Source: Bacteroidia bacterium
GTDB taxonomy: Bacteria; Bacteroidota; Bacteroidia; AKYH767-A; OLB10
Direction: 5' to 3'
DNA length: 47,593 nucleotides
Assembly: GCA_016788165.1 (NCBI GenBank)
Contig: JAEUTH010000037.1
Coordinates: forward strand, 1-47,593
Shown here piece by piece: positions 40,366-47,593 of this stretch. A model generated the notes under the pieces. That model was given only the letters and a program-made list of their open reading frames with translations. It made no database searches and was not told the origin of the DNA. A program made the position numbers and the translations under genes. Within the stretch, counting starts at the first letter, position 1, and each line of letters begins with the position of its first letter.

Positions 40366-41441
40366 ATCCCTGATTGATTTTGTAAGGGTATTAAAATTTG
40401 AGCAATCACATGTTGTCCGTCTTTGTTTTGTAGTTTAAAAACCGATTCGGGTCCAAAAGTTATCTGCAGTCTTCGTAAAGTGTTTTCAACGCCAATGCCG
40501 GTACCTTTTTGCACGGTATTTAATTGACCTTCATTTAGCAATTCAACTATATGATAGTAATCGTTTACATAAGAATTGATAATTATTTCGCCACCATCAA
40601 CCCGTTGCGATATGCCATGTTTTATTGCGTTTTCGGCCAGGGTTAAAAGCATAACCGGTGGTATCGGTAATGGTAATGTAGTTGCTTCAATATTTGTTTT
40701 ATAGCCAAGCCTGTTTCCAAAGCGTATGGTTTCAAGTTGCAGGTATTCTTCAACAATATGTAGCTCGGTTTCAAAAGCTACGGTTGTGTTTTTTTCTGAG
40801 TTTAAAGAGTAGCGTAAAATTTCTGAAAGCAGGGTAGTTGCCGTACGCGATTTTTCGGGCTGTGAAATTGCCAACGATTTGATGCTGTTTAATGCATTAA
40901 ACAGAAAGTGTGGGTTGATTTGATTTCTTAAATTTTGTAAGGTGGCATTGGTAAGCTGCGCTTCGGCCGATGCTGCTTTTAATTGTGCAGAACGGTAGTT
41001 TTCGAAATAGTGAAAAATAAAATACAACACACTCCACACAATAATTACCAAATAACTATTAATAGCATTTAGATATTGATAGGATCCAAAACCCGGGAAA
41101 TATTTAGTGAAATTGAACTTTAAATTAGTTGTATGTTGAAACAAATACAATGCAAGGGTTTCGAGCAATACCTGAAGTACAATAAACACAACGGTTGCTA
41201 ATGCGGCACCTAAAACTACCTGCACTACTAATTTTACAAACTTTAATTTATACCATTGTTGGCTTTTAATAATATTCCGATAAAGATGGGTTACCACAAT
41301 ACCGGTAAAAAAATTAATAGTTAGTTTCAAACCGGTATGCTGAAGGTTAGTTTGAAAAAGTGGCAGCGATAAGTAGTTAACTGATGTATAAATAAACCAT
41401 CCTGTAAACTGAAAAACCCAATATAGATTTTGTTTATTCAA
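40362..41441 (-). CDS. LytS-type histidine kinase (4 TM, His_kinase domain)
   Basis: A 359-residue membrane sensor kinase. Four hydrophobic helices at about 7-28, 40-57, 68-100 and 126-146 form the sensor. A linker coil leads to LRNQINPHFLFNALNSIKSL, with the phosphoacceptor at His178, and a C-terminal ATPase with the N-box L-x-E-N-A-I-K-H-G and G-x-G-I-G-V-E-N-T-L-R-R-L. The start is TTG at 41441; no in-frame ATG lies nearby. No extracellular sensing domain is visible, so the signal is probably sensed within the membrane. Partner is the adjacent LytTR regulator. Confidence 0.95.
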   Translation of the reverse strand: MNKQNLYWVFQFTGWFIYTSVNYLSLPLFQTNLQHTGLKLTINFFTGIVVTHLYRNIIKSQQWYKLKFVKLVVQVVLGAALATVVFIVLQVLLETLALYLFQHTTNLKFNFTKYFPGFGSYQYLNAINSYLVIIVWSVLYFIFHYFENYRSAQLKAASAEAQLTNATLQNLRNQINPHFLFNALNSIKSLAISQPEKSRTATTLLSEILRYSLNSEKNTTVAFETELHIVEEYLQLETIRFGNRLGYKTNIEATTLPLPIPPVMLLTLAENAIKHGISQRVDGGEIIINSYVNDYYHIVELLNEGQLNTVQKGTGIGVENTLRRLQITFGPESVFKLQNKDGQHVIAQILIPLQNQSGI

Positions 41442-41468
41442 TATTACAAAACGATTATAAATTGCCTA

Positions 41469-41684
41469 TTAATGCAATATGTTGTTTATGGTTTGTTTTA
41501 CAATTTCTGTTACAAAATGTACTGTAGTTTGCTCTACCTTCAAATTAACTTTTTGTGTTTCTAATTTTGAAGTTTTTATGGCCGAAACCGGTAACTTGGC
41601 ACAATGGCTGTAACCGTGCTTTATGCCAACACCAATAAAAAATATACAGGCAACACTTAATGATAGGATTGATAGATGTTTCAT
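41469..41684 (-). CDS. Small exported or membrane protein upstream of the LytS/LytR pair
   Basis: A 71-residue open frame starting MKHLSILSLSVACIFFIGVGI, with one hydrophobic N-terminal segment that may be a signal peptide or a single anchor, then a polar, lysine- and threonine-rich tail ending VKQTINNILH. ATG 41684 is preferred over an upstream start at 41708, which would place eight extra residues before the hydrophobic segment. No family is recognised. It lies 27 bp before the kinase start on the same strand, so it is probably the first gene of the two-component operon. It could be a sensed accessory or a regulatory small protein; this is inference. Confidence 0.5.
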   Translation of the reverse strand: MKHLSILSLSVACIFFIGVGIKHGYSHCAKLPVSAIKTSKLETQKVNLKVEQTTVHFVTEIVKQTINNILH

Positions 41685-41904
41685 GGTTTTTATTATTATT
41701 TCGAGCAAATATGTTTTTACCGGTTTAATAAGGAAACAGAATTTACACCAGTGCCGTTTTTAAAGGATAAGCGTATAATCGGTATAGAAACAAGAATACC
41801 AACACCGTTTGTAACATTGATTTATTTTAGCAGTCACAAAACTAATTTTTTGAATACACCATCAAATTATTAAAACTCCTTATAGCTAAAACTTAACAAC
41901 ATAT

Positions 41905-42777
41905 ATGCAGTTAGAAATAAACAACCTCAGCAAAACATACCCCAATGGTGTACATGCTTTAAAAAACATTTCGCTTACCATAAACAATGGTTTATTCGGC
42001 TTGTTGGGTCCCAATGGTGCCGGTAAGTCATCGCTTATGCGGACCGTTGCTACCTTGCAGGATGCCGATAGCGGTAGCATATTTTTAGATGATTTAAATG
42101 TGCTCGAAAACAAAGACGCAGTTAGAAAAACCTTGGGTTATTTGCCCCAAGAGTTTGGTGTTTATCCCAATGTAAGTGCATTGGAATTGCTGCATCATGT
42201 TGCATTGTTAAAAGGTGTTACTAATAGCAGGCAGCGCAACGAATTGGTAAATGCCCTTTTGGTACAAACTAATTTATTTGATGTGCGTAAAAAAAAATTA
42301 GGTGGTTTTAGTGGCGGTATGAAACAGCGCTTTGGCATTGCACAAGCATTAATCGGAAGCCCGCAAATTATTATTGTTGATGAACCTACGGCCGGTTTAG
42401 ACCCTACCGAACGAAATCGTTTTTTAAATTTACTAAGCGAAATAAGCGAACAGGTAATTGTAATTCTTTCAACACATATTGTTGATGATGTTCGCGAACT
42501 GTGCTCGCAAATGGCTATCATCAATAAAGGCGAAGTGATGTTTGCCGGGCATCCCGAGGTGGCCATTGCCGGTTTACGCGGTAAAGTGCATACCATGTTT
42601 ACAGATAAAGAAACTGCCAGGCAAATTGCCAAAGAGCACCAAATTATTAGTACAAAATTTAATACCGGTAAAATTGAAGTACATATATACAGCACGCAAC
42701 CTGTACCGGGTTTTAGTCCCATCAATGCAGGTTTAGAGGATGTTTACTTTACGGTTATAAACAAACTTTCGGCCTAA
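41905..42777 (+). CDS. ABC transporter ATP-binding protein
   Basis: A 290-residue ABC ATPase of the CcmA/NatA type. Walker A GPNGAGKSS at 35-43, a Q-loop in LPQEFG, signature GGFSGGMKQR, Walker B IIIVDEPTAGLDP and the switch His in LSTHIVDD are all intact. The C-terminal 70 residues resemble the extension of Bacteroidota ABC-2 ATPases. The next gene starts 32 bp downstream and encodes the permease with a fused peptidase, so the two surely form one transporter. The gene diverges from the small-protein/LytSR operon. Confidence 0.95.
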   Translation: MQLEINNLSKTYPNGVHALKNISLTINNGLFGLLGPNGAGKSSLMRTVATLQDADSGSIFLDDLNVLENKDAVRKTLGYLPQEFGVYPNVSALELLHHVALLKGVTNSRQRNELVNALLVQTNLFDVRKKKLGGFSGGMKQRFGIAQALIGSPQIIIVDEPTAGLDPTERNRFLNLLSEISEQVIVILSTHIVDDVRELCSQMAIINKGEVMFAGHPEVAIAGLRGKVHTMFTDKETARQIAKEHQIISTKFNTGKIEVHIYSTQPVPGFSPINAGLEDVYFTVINKLSA

Positions 42778-42809
42778 TATATTAATGCACACATTTTAAA
42801 TTTTATCGC

Positions 42810-45800
42810 ATGTATCCTATAATAAAATTCGAATTAAGCTACCGGTTACGCAGGCCGGCAACCTATGCTTACTTCTTTATCCTGTTTATATTATGTTTCT
42901 TTTTTGCCTGTTCTGACGGAGTTACCATTGGTGGTGCAACAGGCAATGTGCTTAAAAATGCACCATTTCCAATCAATCAAAGCGTTATGATAATGACCAT
43001 TTTCAGCACCATGATTATTAGTGCAGTTATGGGCGTACCGGTATATCGCGATTTCGAATTTAATTTTCATGAAATCATGTTTACCACTCCGGTTAAAAAA
43101 ATAAATTACCTGTTAGGCCGGTTTATTGGCTCCTATCTTGTATGCGTTTTTATTTTAAGCGGCATTATTTGGGGCTTAATTATTGGTGCCGGTGTTATTG
43201 AGTATATGCCCTGGACCAATGTGGTAAAAAAGGGTCCTTTCATGTTGATGGCATACATTAACCCTTTTATAAATTTTATACTTCCTAATGCTTTTTTCTT
43301 AGGTGTATTGTTTTTTGTAAGTGGCAGTTTGTTCCGCAGTCAGTTAGCCATATATGTTCAGGGTGTTATCGTTTTTATACTATACCTGATTATGATTAAT
43401 ATGCAAAAGGATGTTGATAATAACGAGTTGTTAGCCATTTTCGATCCATTCGGATACGCTGCATCATCCTATCAAACACGCTATTGGACAACTGCCGAAA
43501 AAAACACGCTGCTCATCACGCTTACCAACTTGCTTTTATATAACCGTTTGTTATGGATTGGCATTGCTTTAATAGTTGCAGTTGCGGCATATCCATTTTT
43601 TAAATTTTCGAAAACGGGTTTGTTTTTAGGTAAGAAGAAAAAAAATGTAAGTGAAGAAACTGCAACCGTTCAATCGGTAATAATTCCGCAAGTTACTTTA
43701 CAGTATGATTTTAATGCACAAATTAAGCAGTGGGTATATTTAGTCGTTTTCGAATTTAAATCGGTTATCAGGTCGGTACCGTTTATTGCCATTGCTTTTG
43801 CCGGTATCTTATTACTTTTATCGTTAAGCGCAACCTTGGGCAGAATGTATGGTACAGCTACCATTCCGGTAACATATAACATACTCGATTTGCTTACAGG
43901 TAATTTTATGTTGTTTATTATAATCATCATCACTTTTTATACGGGTGAGTTGGTTTGGAAAGAAATCAGCTATCGGTTTTCAAACATTACGGATGCTTTG
44001 CCCTTAAGTCGCACTTTGGTAATGACTGCAAAATTTGCAGCCATGCTTGCCATAATTGTTATGTTGCTTTTAATATTAATGTTTACCGGCATATTGCTGC
44101 AAACCATAAATGGTTATTACAATTATCAGGTTGGTGTTTATTTAAAGCAACTGTTTTTGGTGCAGTTTCCATACTATGTATTACTAACCTTATTATGCTT
44201 TTGTATTCATAATTTGGTAAACAATAAATTTATTGGCCATCTGTTGGTTATACTCTTTTATGTAGGTCAAACCGTTATGCTATCACTTGATGTAAGGCAT
44301 AATTTAATTTACTACGGTAATGCGCCATCCGTTACTTATAGTGATATGAATGGCTTTGGCCCATTTTTGAAACCTGTATATTTTTTCTATTTATACTGGG
44401 CATGTTTAGGTGTGTTTTTATTTATGCTAAGTGTGCTGTTAATGAAACATGGCAGCGAACTGTCGCTGCAAGCACGATATAAAAGAATGAAAGGCGTATG
44501 GCAGCAAGGGCATGGCAAAATTATTTTGCCCCTTACTTTACTTGCTTTTATTTTATGCGGTAGTTTTATTTATTACAATACCAATGTGCTTAATAAATAT
44601 AGTACAGTAAAAGCCGCCAAACAACGCATAGCCAGCTATGAAAAAAAGTACCGCAGGTATTTAGATAAGCCACAACCACGTATTACATCCGTGGAAGTTA
44701 ATTTAGATTTATTCCCCGAAAAAAGTGAAGCAAATTTTAAAGGGATTTATGTTTTAAAAAACCTTCATAATAAAGCTATTCAAACGGTTGATGTATTACT
44801 TGCTGATGAAACTGTAATCATTAACAGCATCACATTTAGCACCGGTGCTAAATTGTTGCAAGGCGATAAAATGGGTTACTATATCTACGCATTAAATAAT
44901 CCGCTTATGCCTGGCGATAGCATTACCATGCAATTTGATTTAAACTACAAACAAATAGGCTTTACCAATGATGGTGGCCGTACAGATATTGCTGCAAATG
45001 GCACTTTCTTAAACAACAGCATGATGCCATCGCTCGGTTATAATGAGGGTGTAGAGTTAAGCGATGAAGACGACAGAATTGAATATAAACTGCCTAAAAA
45101 ACCCTACCGTATGCGACCTATTACCGATACGGCAAGCTATGCCAACACTTACCTGGCGCAAGATGCCGATTGGGTACAATACAAATGCACCTTAAGCACA
45201 ACGGCCGATCAGATTGCCATATCGCCCGGGTACCTGCAAAACGAATGGATGCAAAATGGCCGTAAATATTATGCCTATGCTATGGATGCGCCTATTCTAA
45301 ATTTTTTCAGCTATCTAAGTGCGCGTTATAGTGTAAACCGCGATGTGTGGAGCAATCCAAAAGACGCAAATCAAAAAGTAAACATCGAAATATTTAGTCA
45401 TCCCACACATCAATGGAATGTTGCCGGAATGAAAAATGCCATTAAAAAAACGCTTGATTATGCATCGGCAAACTTTTCTAACTACCAATTCAGGCAAGTG
45501 CGTATTTTGGAGTTTCCACGATATCGAAATTTTGCACAGTCGTTTCCAAACACCATACCCTTTGGCGAAGGCTTGGGTTTTATTTTAGATGTAGATAAGG
45601 AAAACGATATTGACATGGCTTTTTATGTAACAGCGCATGAAGTAGCCCATCAATGGTGGGGCCATCAGGTGGCAGGTGCCAATTGCCAGGGCAGCACTGT
45701 TATGGTTGAAACGATGGCCCAATACACAGCCCTTATGGTAATGGAACATGAATTTGGTACGGCACACATGGAAAAATTTTTAAAGTATGAAATGGATGAT

Positions 45801-46409
45801 TACCTGCGCGGACGCAGTGCCGAAAGGCAAAAGGAACTGCCATTAATGCTTTGCGAAAATCAGGGATACATACATTACAATAAAGGCAGTTGCATTATGT
45901 ATGCTCTTAAAGATTATGTTGGCGAAACAAAATTAAACAAGGCTTTGCAACAGTTTATTAAAACCTATCAATTTCAAAACCCGCCTTATGTAACAGCGCC
46001 CGTATTTGTTGATTATTTAAAACAAGCAACACCCGATAGTTTAAAATATATTATTACTGATATGTTCGAAAACATTACGGTTTTTAATTTGCGTACTACA
46101 GCTGTTACAGCCCTAAAAACTAATAACACATATAGGGTAAATGTAAATATTGATGCGCTAAAGGCAGTAGCCGATAGTGTGGGTAATGAGCAAAATATTA
46201 AGCTCAACGATTGGGTGGATATTGGTGTTTACACACAAACCAAAAGCGGTAACGATTCGCTTATTTATCTTCAGAAACACCTTGTTGCTAACAATACCAA
46301 ACAGGTAACTGTTACCGTAAACCAATTGCCGAGTAAGGCAGGTATCGACCCATTACATAAGCTTATCGACAGGCAAACATCTGATAACGTTAAGAAAATT
46401 ACCCTCTGA
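42810..46409 (+). CDS. ABC-2-type permease fused to an M1-family metallopeptidase
   Basis: An unusually long 1199-residue membrane protein. Residues 1-580 contain about a dozen hydrophobic helices arranged as two ABC-2-like permease halves (first from about 10-260, second from about 310-580). A further helix at about 575 is followed by an extracytoplasmic region whose core, about 620-1150, is an M1 (gluzincin) aminopeptidase-like fold. It carries HEVAHQWWGH near 943-952, with a glutamate 18 residues after the second His in VMVETMAQY, a complete zinc site. The order permease then peptidase is known in Bacteroidota genomes, but the substrate is not. It may export and trim peptides or lipoproteins. 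Confidence 0.92.
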   Translation: MYPIIKFELSYRLRRPATYAYFFILFILCFFFACSDGVTIGGATGNVLKNAPFPINQSVMIMTIFSTMIISAVMGVPVYRDFEFNFHEIMFTTPVKKINYLLGRFIGSYLVCVFILSGIIWGLIIGAGVIEYMPWTNVVKKGPFMLMAYINPFINFILPNAFFLGVLFFVSGSLFRSQLAIYVQGVIVFILYLIMINMQKDVDNNELLAIFDPFGYAASSYQTRYWTTAEKNTLLITLTNLLLYNRLLWIGIALIVAVAAYPFFKFSKTGLFLGKKKKNVSEETATVQSVIIPQVTLQYDFNAQIKQWVYLVVFEFKSVIRSVPFIAIAFAGILLLLSLSATLGRMYGTATIPVTYNILDLLTGNFMLFIIIIITFYTGELVWKEISYRFSNITDALPLSRTLVMTAKFAAMLAIIVMLLLILMFTGILLQTINGYYNYQVGVYLKQLFLVQFPYYVLLTLLCFCIHNLVNNKFIGHLLVILFYVGQTVMLSLDVRHNLIYYGNAPSVTYSDMNGFGPFLKPVYFFYLYWACLGVFLFMLSVLLMKHGSELSLQARYKRMKGVWQQGHGKIILPLTLLAFILCGSFIYYNTNVLNKYSTVKAAKQRIASYEKKYRRYLDKPQPRITSVEVNLDLFPEKSEANFKGIYVLKNLHNKAIQTVDVLLADETVIINSITFSTGAKLLQGDKMGYYIYALNNPLMPGDSITMQFDLNYKQIGFTNDGGRTDIAANGTFLNNSMMPSLGYNEGVELSDEDDRIEYKLPKKPYRMRPITDTASYANTYLAQDADWVQYKCTLSTTADQIAISPGYLQNEWMQNGRKYYAYAMDAPILNFFSYLSARYSVNRDVWSNPKDANQKVNIEIFSHPTHQWNVAGMKNAIKKTLDYASANFSNYQFRQVRILEFPRYRNFAQSFPNTIPFGEGLGFILDVDKENDIDMAFYVTAHEVAHQWWGHQVAGANCQGSTVMVETMAQYTALMVMEHEFGTAHMEKFLKYEMDDYLRGRSAERQKELPLMLCENQGYIHYNKGSCIMYALKDYVGETKLNKALQQFIKTYQFQNPPYVTAPVFVDYLKQATPDSLKYIITDMFENITVFNLRTTAVTALKTNNTYRVNVNIDALKAVADSVGNEQNIKLNDWVDIGVYTQTKSGNDSLIYLQKHLVANNTKQVTVTVNQLPSKAGIDPLHKLIDRQTSDNVKKITL

Positions 46410-46554
46410 TAAATACAGAAATGGTTTACCACTTAAGTGAATGTTTTTTATAAATGTTGGCTCGTATGCTTTACAATTCGAACGTTGATAAGTTCATTTT
46501 AAGACAAAAATAAGTATGTACGTATTTTAAAGTAAGTGGCTAACATTGCCGGCC

Positions 46555-47346
46555 ATGAATGTAATGCAGCATGTTGTCCTAATTAAGTCATTGCACTTAA
46601 AAACGGCAGTAAAAACAGATATAATCGTTCCCGATAATTTACAAAGCACCAATACCTATCCATTATTAGTTTTAAACGATGGGCAGGATATGGAGGTAAT
46701 GCAAATGCCACATTTATTAAAGCAGGTGTGGACAAAAAATGTATGCAGGCCATTTATATTAGCTGCACCACATGCAAACAACAGACTCGAAAAATATGGC
46801 GTGGCCAATCACCCCGACTTTAAAAACCGCGGCAAACTTGCCAAGGCATACACCTTGTTTGTTATAGAAGAACTCATACCTTTTGTACAAACTTTTTTAA
46901 AACAATATGGGTTTAGCGAACATGTAATGGCCGGCTTTAGTTTAGGTGGATTATCGGCTTTTGATATTGGTTGGAACAACGCCAAAATTTTTAGTAAAGT
47001 AGGGGTATGCAGTGGCTCTTTTTGGTGGCGTAATAAAGACCTTCAGAAAGGATATACCGAAGCCAATAGAATTATGCATAAAGTAGTAAGGCTAACCGAA
47101 GATAAACCATCCATTAAAATATGGCTGCAATGCGGTACCTTAGACGAAACTGCTGATAGAAACAACAATGGCATTATTGATAGTATTGACGATACCCTCG
47201 ATTTAATTATTGAATTAGAAGCCAAAGGATTTATTAAAAACAGAGACTTATTTTACAACGAACTAATTGGCGGCAAGCACACTTTAGAAACGTACGGTAT
47301 TGTACTGCCATACTTTTTTCAATGGGCTTTTGGCAGGCCTGCTTAG
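46555..47346 (+). CDS. Esterase-like alpha/beta hydrolase with EF-hand-like insert
   Basis: A 263-residue alpha/beta hydrolase of the putative esterase (PF00756) type. ATG 46555 is chosen over a TTG at 46546. LLVLNDGQD gives the oxyanion region, GFSLGGLSAFD holds the nucleophile Ser129, a later Asp in the LQCGTLDE loop and His242 in GGKHTLETYG complete a catalytic triad. Right after that Asp loop comes DRNNNGIIDSIDD (about 201-213), which has the D-x-N-x-N-G-x-I-D spacing of a calcium-binding EF-hand loop. No signal peptide is visible, so it is probably cytoplasmic. Substrate is unknown; family members hydrolyse siderophore or acyl esters. Confidence 0.87.
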   Translation: MNVMQHVVLIKSLHLKTAVKTDIIVPDNLQSTNTYPLLVLNDGQDMEVMQMPHLLKQVWTKNVCRPFILAAPHANNRLEKYGVANHPDFKNRGKLAKAYTLFVIEELIPFVQTFLKQYGFSEHVMAGFSLGGLSAFDIGWNNAKIFSKVGVCSGSFWWRNKDLQKGYTEANRIMHKVVRLTEDKPSIKIWLQCGTLDETADRNNNGIIDSIDDTLDLIIELEAKGFIKNRDLFYNELIGGKHTLETYGIVLPYFFQWAFGRPA

Positions 47347-47532
47347 TTTATGATAAAATATTAGTGCATTAAAAGTAAAAGGTTTCGTTTGGTTTATTAC
47401 CGCTACTTATTTATTTGTCAGTCATTTGTGCTTAGTGCTTAGGTCACCACTAACCCCTTTCAACTCTCAACTCCTTTTATAACTTTACCACCATAAAACC
47501 AAGTTTCCCTTAACCCTTTAATTTTATCTGTT

Positions 47533-47593
47533 ATGAAAAACGTAGTAATTATTAAAAAATCACACACACACACACACAACAAAAATCAGCAGT
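47533..47593 (+). CDS. 5' end of a gene with a CA-repeat leader (runs off right edge)
   Basis: From ATG 47533 the frame reads MKNVVIIKKSHTHTHNKNQQ and is open to the window end, so only about 20 codons are visible. The CA tract encodes the His-Thr repeat. By comparison with the left copy, the frame that would carry KISS and a signal peptide is shifted by +1 here; the frame seen may therefore be an out-of-frame (off) state, or the true start may differ. Too little is present to name a product. Confidence 0.45.
   Translation, partial: MKNVVIIKKSHTHTHNKNQQ
47561..47578 (+). repeat. (CA)9 dinucleotide microsatellite inside a coding leader
   Basis: Nine uninterrupted CA units, starting 28 bases after the ATG. 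In the left inverted copy the equivalent tract is shorter and interrupted (431-440 is (TG)5 on the plus strand, then CG). A change of one CA unit shifts the reading frame by two bases. Confidence 0.9.

Larger units (their letters stand above)
47448..47593. repeat. Right copy of the ~145-bp terminal inverted repeat
   Basis: This is the inverted partner of 412-553 and continues to the last base of the window, so its true end is not seen. It holds about 85 bp of upstream sequence (caactctcaactccttttat, aagtttcccttaaccc), then ATG at 47533 and a clean (CA)9 tract at 47561-47578. A possible -7-like box, TAACTTTA at about 47480-47487, differs from TAnnTTTG at the last base. Confidence 0.85.

Noticed and set aside
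42195..42725. 176-codon minus-strand frame inside the ABC ATPase gene
   Set aside because: Shadow of a conserved gene with cysteine- and serine-rich composition and no family resemblance.
42810..46409. Two separate genes (permease and peptidase) merged by sequencing error
   Set aside because: The frame is continuous without stop or composition break, and permease-M1 fusions are known in Bacteroidota.

Overview
The window looks like a chromosomal segment (or a whole draft contig) from a member of the Bacteroidota, probably near the Chitinophagales or Sphingobacteriales. The evidence is an AT-rich composition, promoter-like TAnnTTTG boxes with a TTG about 19 nt upstream, few Shine-Dalgarno sequences, secreted proteins ending in type IX secretion (T9SS) sorting domains, and the gene order tRNA cluster - tuf - tRNA-Trp - secE - nusG - rplKAJL - rpoBC. 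No species can be named from sequence reading alone.

Layout. (1) 1-716: the 5' end of an exported protein gene running off the left edge, behind a degenerate copy of a repeat that recurs inverted at the right edge. (2) 717-7484, minus strand: a tight eight-gene operon, SAM methyltransferase - moaA - moeA - mobA - moaD - moeB/rhodanese - moaE - fhs. It covers most of molybdenum cofactor (Moco) synthesis and ends with formate-tetrahydrofolate ligase; moaC is not present. (3) 7756-10216: tryptophan 2,3-dioxygenase (divergent from the Moco operon), a TauE/SafE permease and a His-rich outer-membrane protein. (4) 10409-24138: four tRNAs, tuf, tRNA-Trp, secE, nusG, the L11/L1/L10/L7-L12 genes, rpoB and rpoC, with intercistronic hairpins at several junctions and a clear terminator after rpoC. 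(5) 24225-31886: Rel/SpoT, a Fur-family regulator, a STAS protein, purA, an OstA-like protein and a TPR membrane protein, all on the plus strand. (6) 32071-38577: two T9SS cargo proteins (a subtilase with a MAM-like domain and a propeller-like protein) and an exported glutathione peroxidase, bounded by two bidirectional terminators. (7) 38576-47346: pyrD; a small exported protein with a LytS/LytR pair; a divergent ABC ATPase with a giant permease fused to an M1 peptidase; and an alpha/beta-hydrolase esterase. (8) 47448-47593: the inverted copy of the left repeat, carrying the start of another gene that runs off the right edge.

Most of the window is core gene content. The most unusual signal is at the two edges. 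A repeat of about 145 bp containing an upstream region, an ATG and a (CA)n tract sits in inverted orientation some 47 kb apart, each copy pointing outward. In both copies the ATG is out of frame with the KISS-type reading frame that, in the left copy, leads into a signal peptide. Gain or loss of CA units would restore the frame, so this resembles a slipped-strand phase-variable leader shared by a family of exported proteins. That is an inference from two copies, one clearly decayed and the other cut off by the window end.
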